From Candidatus Bathyarchaeota archaeon (GTDB lineage: Archaea; Asgardarchaeota; Lokiarchaeia; Sigyniarchaeales; Sigyniarchaeaceae), in the NCBI GenBank assembly GCA_014729935.1, contig WJJB01000189.1, positions 1 to 5,235 on the forward strand: a DNA stretch of 5,235 nt, given 5' to 3'. The notes under the pieces are model-generated. The model was not told the DNA's origin. It worked only from the letters and a program-made list of their open reading frames with translations, and did not search any database. Positions 1 through 4,917 of the stretch are shown here, in pieces. A program made the translations under genes and the position numbers. The stretch's first letter is position 1, and each line of letters begins with the position of its first letter.

Positions 1-1
1 C

Positions 2-112
2 CATGTGGGTCCCGGCGGGTTCAATGCACCTCTGATTCGTAGCCAGCAGGAGGCGGGAAAACAAGCACCTTTCCACCTTCCAAGAGTGCTCGAGCACCCG
101 ATAAAACTTTAA
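2..112 (+). other. possible 3' end of an upstream coding region (weak)
   Basis: Reading the plus strand from position 2, one frame stays open for 36 codons and stops at TAA 110-112. The other two plus frames close within about 45 bases. The predicted tail is rich in Pro, Gln and His (it ends EHPIKL) and I do not recognise a family. An open run this short is expected by chance fairly often, and its stop codon lies inside the best TATA-like element of the next gene. It may equally be non-coding, or the region may drive a divergent minus-strand gene from an ATG at 4-2. It is listed only so that the left edge is not read as empty. Confidence 0.25.
86..97. repeat. perfect 12-bp palindrome upstream of the GTPase promoter, candidate operator
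   Basis: GTGCTCGAGCAC is identical to its own reverse complement. It sits about 10 bases before the A/T-rich TATA-like element at 107-117. That is where an archaeal activator or a dimeric repressor could bind just upstream of the BRE/TATA region. No regulator can be named from the sequence. The spacing and perfect symmetry are seen directly; the operator role is inference. Confidence 0.35.
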
Positions 113-117
113 ATTAT
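100..117 (+). promoter_or_regulatory. candidate BRE/TATA promoter of the GTPase gene
   Basis: A purine-rich stretch (GATAAAA) is followed by CTTTAAATTAT, the longest A/T-only block in the upstream region and a fair match to an archaeal BRE plus TATA box. Initiation about 25 bases downstream would fall near 135-140, leaving a leader of about 100 bases before the start codon. A second weaker TATA-like word (TAGTATATC) lies at 131-140 and would shorten the leader to about 75-85 bases. The minus strand of the same block could also serve a divergent gene to the left. Confidence 0.4.
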
Positions 118-124
118 CTAAAAC

Positions 125-192
125 CTACTAGTAGTATATCTCCTCGCATTTCACGCGATCGCACGTGGGTGTAAGCCCATCCGTCGCGGTGG
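125..192 (+). other. palindrome- and hairpin-rich leader of the GTPase gene
   Basis: This untranslated stretch contains CTACTAGTAG (125-134), GCGATCGC (155-162) and CACGTG (162-167), each self-complementary. It also has two overlapping potential hairpins: TGGG 166-169 with CCCA 176-179, and CCA-CCG (177-183, one bulged T) with CGG-TGG (187-192) around a TCG loop. The two hairpins share bases and cannot form together. The frame of the GTPase is open back to position 122 but has no ATG, GTG or TTG start there. The structure is seen in the sequence; regulation is speculative. Confidence 0.3.
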
Positions 193-238
193 TTGTCATG
201 CGGGTTTTTCTACCTCTCCCGGAACACACTACCGGAAA

Positions 239-781
239 ATGATACCCATGTCGGCTGCTTCGTGGATTTTCAAACTCATCGTCGCCGGTGCTGGTGGCGT
301 CGGCAAGACCGCACTCGTGCAACGATTCTGCACCAACACTTTTGTTACGGATCACAAGATGACCATTGGAGCCGCGTTCTCGATCAAGGATATCACCTTT
401 GACAACGGCGTGTCCATTAAGCTGCAGATTTGGGATTTTGCAGGCGAGGAGCGCTTCAGGTTCCTGCTCGGGGATTACTGCCGGGGAGCATCCGGCGCAT
501 TATGTTGCTTCGACGTGTCTGATTACGAAACCTTCCGCCAGCTTCCGCAATGGATCGAGATCATCCGAAAGGAAGCCATGAACATTCCCATCCTGCTTGT
601 AGGCACCAAGTACGATTTACCGAACCATCAGGTCTCGTATGAGGTCGCGCAACAATACGCACAGGATGCCGGGTGCATTGGCGCAGCGTTCTGCTCCTCG
701 AAGACTGCAGTGAACGTGGAGGAGGCATTCATGTCGATAGGAAAGTGGATGGTCTATTACGCCACCCAACCCCAGCAATGA
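239..781 (+). CDS. Ras/Rab-like small GTPase, Asgard type
   Basis: This is a single-domain GTP-binding switch protein of 180 residues, the normal size of a Ras-superfamily GTPase. All five G-motifs are in order. G1 is the P-loop GAGGVGKT (17-24). G2 is Thr42 in MTIGAAF. G3 is WDFAGEERF (65-73). G4 is GTKYDL (122-127), with Thr where Rab and Ras have Asn, as in Rho proteins. G5 is SSK (153-155), followed by a Rab-like NVEEAF helix. The residue matching Ras Gln61 is Glu70. The protein ends TQPQQ with no prenylatable cysteine, and there is no N-terminal myristoylation glycine or transmembrane segment, so it is probably cytosolic. Related proteins are abundant in Asgard archaea; the effector and pathway are unknown. 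The start is uncertain: ATG 239 has no proper SD, while ATG 248 (Met4) has GGA 11 bases upstream, and both keep the whole domain. The gene stands alone on its strand. Confidence 0.93.
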   Translation: MIPMSAASWIFKLIVAGAGGVGKTALVQRFCTNTFVTDHKMTIGAAFSIKDITFDNGVSIKLQIWDFAGEERFRFLLGDYCRGASGALCCFDVSDYETFRQLPQWIEIIRKEAMNIPILLVGTKYDLPNHQVSYEVAQQYAQDAGCIGAAFCSSKTAVNVEEAFMSIGKWMVYYATQPQQ

Positions 782-820
782 CTCCACGTCGGCAAGTTCT
801 TCTCACGTTTCATTGACACG

Positions 821-836
821 CACGCGCGTTTTTTTC
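821..836 (+). terminator. transcription terminator of the GTPase gene
   Basis: The palindrome ACGCGCGT (822-829) runs directly into seven consecutive T residues (829-835), starting about 48 bases after the GTPase stop codon. Archaeal RNA polymerase terminates at T-runs in the non-template strand, so the T-run alone is adequate and the G/C palindrome may help. It lies between convergent genes, where a terminator is expected. Confidence 0.6.
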
Positions 837-846
837 TGAAAGTCTA

Positions 847-874
847 GATTCCCGCGAGTACGGCAAGTGGAATC
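847..874. repeat. inverted repeat between convergent genes
   Basis: GATTCC (847-852) is complementary to GGAATC (869-874), giving a 6-bp stem with a 16-base loop about 40 bases beyond the stop of the minus-strand symporter gene. No T-run follows it on the minus strand, so it is at best a weak transcript-end structure for that gene. Confidence 0.2.
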
Positions 875-913
875 CTGCACGGTGGATGGTATCGTGTACT
901 TGGCACTCATCAC

Positions 914-2470
914 TCATTTAATGAATCTCGACCTGCCATCATCGGAAAGACGCTCTTTCCTTTTCCGCGCGTGTACTTCTTCCAGTTGCTCGTGGATGCC
1001 CTCCAGCTTGGCTCTATCCAAGGGATAAAAATACCATGCTATCAACCCAATGGTTGCTAGAATTGATGGGATGAGGAGTGTTGCCACGCTAACACCTGTC
1101 AAGGCACTTGGGAAGGTACCCACGACCTTATAACCGGTATCGCCAGGATTAATTGGATCGGGGGGATCGAGTCCGAATGCCGACATGACAATTGGCACGA
1201 TGATGAGGGCAAAGCTGATCATGGGTTTCGAGAAGATGCATCCAACACCTGCATATACCGATTCACTGCGCTCCCCGGTGACCGCTTCGTCGTAATCAAT
1301 CACGTCACCCCTCATGGGATTGTGGTAAAGGAAATCCGTCACAAGCCCGAAGAACGCGATCCCAAGTCCAATGGAGAGCAAGGAAAGGTTCCATGGGGGA
1401 CTATATACACCAGCAGGTGCTTCCTTGGAAGGGAGGGCACCAAGAAATGCGAGGAAAAATCCAGCCGCTTGACATGCAAGACCGATAAAGATGGCAGTCC
1501 TGATATCGCGCTTCTTTGGTATCTGCAGCTGCACGAACACGCCAGCGATTCCCCCAATTGCTGGACCGAGCAGGTACAAGTAGCTGGTCCACGATGAATC
1601 TGGATTGTAGGCAACCTGACCGAGCAACCAGTCTATCATGAATACCAAGCCAGAAAGCAGGATGTTGAGGATGCCCACCGAGATGCCATCGTAGATCACG
1701 TAGGATATGCCTGGCACGTTCCACTCGTTCTCCAGCTTGAAGATGGCAGAGGCTGCCTGGAAGAACGGCACGTTTTCTTCAGGAAGGTATTCCTGCCGTT
1801 CCTTGACCCACTTTACCACGAAAATCCACGGAATCAATGCGAGCAAGCCAAACACGATCACGAAGATCTGGAAGGCACGTATCTTCGTGATGTCAACGGC
1901 GCCTTGCAGGAAGATCAATGGAAGGCCACCTGATGCGATCCCACCTATAAGGGCAAGAAAGCCATAGATTGCAGCAACCTTGGTTCGTTCCCGAGAGGCC
2001 ATGGTCATCTGGGGAAGTAGGGCAACATGAGCAAGGTACACGATGGTGAAAAAAGTATCGTACACGATCTGGGTGATCAGGTACCACGCGAACAAGGTAA
2101 CTTGGCTTGTGGTAGCCACGACTGGTCCCCAGGTGCTCGGTGGGAAAAACACGAGGATGAAAGATATGGTGAATAGGGGTGCACAATACTTGATCCAAGG
2201 AATGTACCTGCCTTCCTTCGTTTTCGTGCGATCTTGCAAGACACCGAATATCGGGTCATTTACCACGTTCCAGATGGCATATATCACCTGACCGATGATG
2301 ATGAATATCGGCTGAAGCCCGAGCCACTTGATGTAAAATGCTTGAATTTGACCGAGAAACCCACCAAAGAAAGCACCTGGCAGTGCAGCCATGTTATAGC
2401 CGATCAACTCCTTATTGCTGATGGGATCTCTCTCGAACTCTGACACGTGGTTATTTATTCTCGAACCCAT
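914..2470 (-). CDS. GPH-family (MelB-like, MFS_2) cation symporter
   Basis: This 518-residue integral membrane protein has about 12 hydrophobic segments and belongs to the glycoside-pentoside-hexuronide:cation symporter branch of the major facilitator superfamily. Diagnostic signatures are NDPIFG (71-76), the cytoplasmic loop DRTKTKEGRYIPW (80-92), ALLPQMT (150-156) followed by ERTK, and GDVIDYDEAVTGERSESVYAG (388-408, split motif) with Lys415 in the next helix. It presumably imports a small solute with H+ or Na+. Compared from memory with Salmonella MelB, Asn68 replaces cation ligand Asp55 while Asp72 keeps Asp59; Tyr145 replaces sugar ligand Asp124 and Gly170 replaces Arg149. The substrate and coupling ion therefore should not be copied from MelB. 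The C-terminal tail (485-518) is charged and probably cytoplasmic. The start is supported by GAGGAA six bases upstream. It has its own upstream gap after argC and converges with the GTPase gene. Confidence 0.9.
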   Translation of the reverse strand: MGSRINNHVSEFERDPISNKELIGYNMAALPGAFFGGFLGQIQAFYIKWLGLQPIFIIIGQVIYAIWNVVNDPIFGVLQDRTKTKEGRYIPWIKYCAPLFTISFILVFFPPSTWGPVVATTSQVTLFAWYLITQIVYDTFFTIVYLAHVALLPQMTMASRERTKVAAIYGFLALIGGIASGGLPLIFLQGAVDITKIRAFQIFVIVFGLLALIPWIFVVKWVKERQEYLPEENVPFFQAASAIFKLENEWNVPGISYVIYDGISVGILNILLSGLVFMIDWLLGQVAYNPDSSWTSYLYLLGPAIGGIAGVFVQLQIPKKRDIRTAIFIGLACQAAGFFLAFLGALPSKEAPAGVYSPPWNLSLLSIGLGIAFFGLVTDFLYHNPMRGDVIDYDEAVTGERSESVYAGVGCIFSKPMISFALIIVPIVMSAFGLDPPDPINPGDTGYKVVGTFPSALTGVSVATLLIPSILATIGLIAWYFYPLDRAKLEGIHEQLEEVHARKRKERLSDDGRSRFIK

Positions 2471-2474
2471 GTTA

Positions 2475-2480
2475 TTCCTC
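2475..2480 (-). promoter_or_regulatory. Shine-Dalgarno site of the symporter gene
   Basis: On the minus strand GAGGAA precedes ATG 2470-2468, with about six bases from GAGG to the start once the trailing A's are counted as spacer. This decides the start codon and implies a transcript with a real leader rather than a leaderless one. Confidence 0.6.
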
Positions 2481-2524
2481 GTGCTGGGAACTATTAAAAA
2501 TATTCTCCCTTGAAATCTTGGATT

Positions 2525-2534
2525 TGTATTAAGA
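2525..2534 (-). promoter_or_regulatory. candidate TATA element of the symporter gene
   Basis: Minus-strand CTTAATACAA lies about 60 bases before the start codon. Initiation about 25 bases downstream would give a leader of about 30 bases containing the SD. A more A/T-rich block, AATATTTTTAATA (about 2492-2504, minus strand), is closer. Used as TATA it would start transcription almost at the ATG and exclude the SD, so it may instead be the T-rich terminator of argC. The choice between them is inference. Confidence 0.3.
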
Positions 2535-2545
2535 GAACAGGAGCA

Positions 2546-2582
2546 ATGGTGGATGCACGCGCATCCGCTAACCTCTCACCAT
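2546..2582. repeat. nested inverted repeat between argC and the symporter
   Basis: GGATGC (2551-2556) pairs with GCATCC (2561-2566) across a four-base loop. An outer pair, ATGGT (2546-2550) with ACCAT (2578-2582), encloses it with an 11-base asymmetric bulge. The 9-mer ATGGTGGAT at 2546 recurs at 2611-2619, and a near-perfect tandem of ACCAATTG lies at 2596-2611. It could be a transcript-end hairpin of argC or an operator for the symporter; the sequence does not decide. Confidence 0.3.
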
Positions 2583-2628
2583 CGAATGGAACACACCAAT
2601 TGACCAATTCATGGTGGATAAGATGAGC

Positions 2629-3693
2629 TTACAGGGGAAAGATGGGCATGGCATCCAATCCCGTGGTTTCGGCAAACCCGCATGCAATGTTGAAACACTG
2701 AACGGCGTTCCCGGCAGCACCTTTTACCAAGTTATCCAGTGCTGACACGATTACCAACCTGCTTGACAATGGGTCCTTCTCGAAGCCAATATCGCAAAAA
2801 TTGCTTCCAATGATGGTTTTCGGGTCTGGGAGCTTGAATAATCCCGCGTTTTTCTTGATAAACCGGATGAATGGCTGGTTCTTGGAAAATCTCCTGAATG
2901 CCTTGTATAGGGGACGCTCGCTATCGAGTTCTTCTTTCAAGAACACGTGCACCGTGGAAAGAATGCCACGAACCGCATCGATCGCGTGTGCAGAGAAGGA
3001 TACCTTGAATGCATGCTGTTGATTCTTCGCCAAGGATGGCAAGAGAGCTTGCTCAATTTCCGCCGTATGCCTGTGCCCGGTGAGCTTGTAGGGCCGGATG
3101 ACATTTGCACGGGCGGGATGATGGCTCGCTGGGGTCGGCACGATGCCCGCGCCGGTCGATCCCGTCTTGGAGTCAACGATGATTGGAAATGGCTCGATGA
3201 GATCATTTGACAGGACGGGGTAAAGCGAGTAAATGGCACTGGAAGCGTGACATCCCGGCACGGCAATGAGCATGGCATTTTTAATGGCTTCCGCATGAAG
3301 CTCGGGCATACCATACACTGCCTTTTCAAGATATTCTGGATGATCGTGCTCGCCGTAAAAGTACTCGTACCTTTCAACTGATTTCAGCCTGAAGTCGGCG
3401 CTCAGATCTATCACCTTCACGCCTGTATCTAGAAGATCGGGAACGAATGCATGTGACGTGTGATGCGGCGTTGCAAGAAATACCACGTCAACGTCTCGAG
3501 CCACTGCATCCATATCTGGAAGGGAAAACTTGATTCGAGACACGCCATCAAAGTTTGGGTGAAGAAGGGAAATTGGCTTCCCCGCGTTCTTTCGTGACGT
3601 GACATGCTTTACCGTGGCTTTGGGATGCTGGAACAACAACCTGGCAAGCTCACCTCCAGCATATCCAGAACCACCAACTATCGATACATCCAT
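2629..3693 (-). CDS. argC: N-acetyl-gamma-glutamyl-phosphate reductase / LysW-linked semialdehyde-forming reductase (ArgC/LysY)
   Basis: This cytosolic NADPH-dependent enzyme reduces an acyl phosphate to its semialdehyde: N-acetylglutamyl phosphate in arginine synthesis, or the LysW-carrier-bound glutamyl or aminoadipyl phosphate in the archaeal arginine/lysine route. The 354-residue length is normal. Visible motifs are the Rossmann loop GGSGYAGGE (7-15), VIDLSADFRL (94-103), the catalytic cysteine Cys148 in PGCHASSAIY, STGAGIVPTPASHHP (179-193), the active-site histidine region GHRHTAEIEQ (206-215), and DNLVKGAAGNAVQ (320-332) near the C-terminus. The PYKLTGHRHTAEIEQ form resembles LysY/ArgC of carrier-protein pathways more than bacterial acetyl-type ArgC, so LysY or a bifunctional enzyme is likely (inference). 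No SD precedes ATG 3693, but a TATA-like box about 30 bases upstream suggests a leaderless or very short leader. No other arg or lys gene is adjacent. Confidence 0.92.
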   Translation of the reverse strand: MDVSIVGGSGYAGGELARLLFQHPKATVKHVTSRKNAGKPISLLHPNFDGVSRIKFSLPDMDAVARDVDVVFLATPHHTSHAFVPDLLDTGVKVIDLSADFRLKSVERYEYFYGEHDHPEYLEKAVYGMPELHAEAIKNAMLIAVPGCHASSAIYSLYPVLSNDLIEPFPIIVDSKTGSTGAGIVPTPASHHPARANVIRPYKLTGHRHTAEIEQALLPSLAKNQQHAFKVSFSAHAIDAVRGILSTVHVFLKEELDSERPLYKAFRRFSKNQPFIRFIKKNAGLFKLPDPKTIIGSNFCDIGFEKDPLSSRLVIVSALDNLVKGAAGNAVQCFNIACGFAETTGLDAMPIFPL

Positions 3694-3720
3694 GATAATA
3701 CAGTAGGGACCATGGCGCCT

Positions 3721-3730
3721 CTAAATTAAC
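3721..3730 (-). promoter_or_regulatory. candidate TATA box of argC
   Basis: Minus-strand GTTAATTTAG, preceded by the purine-rich BRE-like GGAAAG, is centred about 32 bases before the argC ATG. Initiation about 25 bases downstream would fall within about 10 bases of the start codon. This fits the absence of an SD and suggests a leaderless or nearly leaderless mRNA. Confidence 0.45.
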
Positions 3731-3743
3731 CTTTCCGGCAAGG
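3730..3743. repeat. imperfect palindrome over the argC BRE, candidate operator
   Basis: The 14 bases read CCTTnCCGGnAAGG on both strands, with only positions 5 and 10 breaking the symmetry. They abut the TATA-like box of argC and overlap its BRE-like purines. A dimer bound there would block TFB/TBP loading. Repression by an amino-acid-responsive regulator such as an Lrp-family protein is a guess. Confidence 0.3.
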
Positions 3744-3772
3744 AATTTACATCAAGGAATCGAAAGTAATCA

Positions 3773-4714
3773 TTAATTTTCGACATGCTTGCGGAGGTGC
3801 GGGTATTTTTCCAAGAGGTCCTCCGTGGAGGGCAGGTATTCATTGAGAGGACGGTAAAACTCACCGATTTTCACCTTGGACAAGTTATTATCATGTATAC
3901 CAGCCATGTTGTCGTTAATTTCATATCCAACATAATGTCTGTATAATCCCTTTGCGCAGACGGCAGTGGTTCCATTCCCCATGAACGGGTCAAGGACGAG
4001 ATCACCAGGCTTGGTGGAAAAATTGAGGAACCGGCATAGCAATGTCTCTGGGAGCTTCGTGCCGTTCTTTTTCTGGCCCGCCATGTATGTTCTCGGGATG
4101 ATCCAAACATCCTCCGGGTAGTATTCGTACTTGTTGAAAAAATATTGCTGCTCATCTTTCACAACAAACAAGATGTGGTAATGGGAGGACACGAACTTGC
4201 GCTTGGTAAAAACGCCAAACTGGTACTTCCAAATGAGGTGATTTATCAGGTGCAATCCTGATTCCTCAATTGCTATCAAGATATCCTTGAGATTCGTCCA
4301 CCCGGAGACGAGATATGCTGAACCAGTATCCTTTATGATACGAGGTAATGCCCCGATCCATCTGCTGGTAAATGATTCGTAATTCTCATCGATCTCAACA
4401 TATCCATCCTCCACCAGGCCAGGATCCCGGTTGTATTGGCTTTCCTTCCCGCGGAAATCTATCCCGAAAGGTGGATCTGCAATTACCAAGTCGATGCATG
4501 CATCCGGCAATTCTTTCATTGCTTGGATGGCATCCACGTAAAGGATATTGTCAGTATCCACGGGATGCACCGCGTCCTTGTATAGCTGGCAAGCTTCCTC
4601 CTTGCTCCAATCATCCTCCACCTGAAAATGCAATTGAGCTAATCCTGCCACGTATTTCCTCCTTTTCTTCCTAGATCTCGTCCCAGCTTCACGTTTTCCT
4701 GAATCGTTACCCAT
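3773..4714 (-). CDS. beta-class DNA methyltransferase, probably N6-adenine
   Basis: This 313-residue S-adenosylmethionine-dependent DNA amino-methyltransferase has catalytic motif IV, DPPF (80-83, in DLVIADPPFGIDF), ahead of the SAM-binding motif I, DPFMGNGTT (242-250). That order defines the beta group of N6-adenine/N4-cytosine enzymes (IV, target-recognition region, I). DPPF favours adenine over the SPPY usual in cytosine-N4 enzymes. Other family marks are SSHYHILFVVK (176-186), KKNGTKLPETLLCRF (215-229) leading into LVLDPF, and HYVGYEIN (260-267). The N-terminus carries about 50 residues before the fold, including the very basic SRKKRRK (14-20), possibly for DNA contact. No restriction endonuclease is visible, so it is an orphan methylase in this window. 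It starts 3 bases after the AbrB stop, preceded by AAGGATGG, and is almost certainly cotranscribed with AbrB and PIN. The recognition sequence cannot be predicted. Confidence 0.9.
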   Translation of the reverse strand: MGNDSGKREAGTRSRKKRRKYVAGLAQLHFQVEDDWSKEEACQLYKDAVHPVDTDNILYVDAIQAMKELPDACIDLVIADPPFGIDFRGKESQYNRDPGLVEDGYVEIDENYESFTSRWIGALPRIIKDTGSAYLVSGWTNLKDILIAIEESGLHLINHLIWKYQFGVFTKRKFVSSHYHILFVVKDEQQYFFNKYEYYPEDVWIIPRTYMAGQKKNGTKLPETLLCRFLNFSTKPGDLVLDPFMGNGTTAVCAKGLYRHYVGYEINDNMAGIHDNNLSKVKIGEFYRPLNEYLPSTEDLLEKYPHLRKHVEN

Positions 4715-4717
4715 GGT

Positions 4718-4906
4718 TTAACCATCCTTGGTATCGATTCCCCGCAAATCAGCTAGCTTCACTTTCGGCGTGAGCATGATCTTTCCATCCTTTACCTCGA
4801 CAACGAGTTCCTGACCTGCCTCTATGTTGAGTTGCTTCCTGATATCTACCGGCAGGAATATTTGTCCTTTCGACGAAACCTTGGCGGTTCTCACATCCAT
4901 GTTCAT
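4718..4906 (-). CDS. AbrB/MazE-fold (SpoVT-AbrB) antitoxin-like DNA-binding protein, VapB-type
   Basis: This small protein of 62 residues carries one swapped-hairpin AbrB domain: KVSSKGQIFLPVDIRKQLNI (9-28), then GQELVVEVKDGKIML (31-45). A short tail (KVKLADLRGIDTKDG) follows, where VapB-type proteins usually bind the toxin. By family it is a dimeric DNA-binding autorepressor that neutralises its partner PIN ribonuclease. Here it follows the PIN gene by 8 bases rather than preceding it. A strong SD (AGGAGGAG) overlaps the PIN stop codon, implying translational coupling. Two starts are possible, ATG 4906 (4 bases after AGGAGG) and ATG 4900 (10 bases); the domain is intact with either. The DNA-binding role is well supported by sequence; the antitoxin role rests on context. 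Confidence 0.85.
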   Translation of the reverse strand: MNMDVRTAKVSSKGQIFLPVDIRKQLNIEAGQELVVEVKDGKIMLTPKVKLADLRGIDTKDG

Positions 4907-4908
4907 GT

Positions 4909-4917
4909 CTCCTCCTA
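4909..4917 (-). promoter_or_regulatory. strong Shine-Dalgarno of the AbrB gene overlapping the PIN stop
   Basis: Minus-strand TAGGAGGAG contains the TAG stop of the PIN gene (4917-4915) fused to AGGAGG, the best SD in the window. Ribosomes finishing PIN are thus placed to start AbrB, which could favour antitoxin output over toxin despite the toxin-first order. Confidence 0.7.

Noticed and set aside
13..32. GGTTCAAT resembling a tRNA T-loop near the left edge
   Set aside because: The flanking bases do not form a 5-bp T-stem and no acceptor or anticodon arm can be matched.
193..402. Plus-strand frame starting before the GTPase
   Set aside because: It overlaps the P-loop coding region out of frame and encodes a Cys/Arg/Trp-rich sequence with no domain.
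1401..1724. Long minus-strand open frame inside the symporter gene, and similar open frames in both strands at 1322-1614 and 1707-2443
   Set aside because: They are out-of-frame shadows of a protein with clear family signatures; their translations show no recognisable domain.
2937..3377. 146-codon minus-strand open frame inside argC
   Set aside because: It overlaps the ArgC catalytic core in another frame and has low-complexity, Ser/Pro/Arg-rich composition typical of shadow frames.
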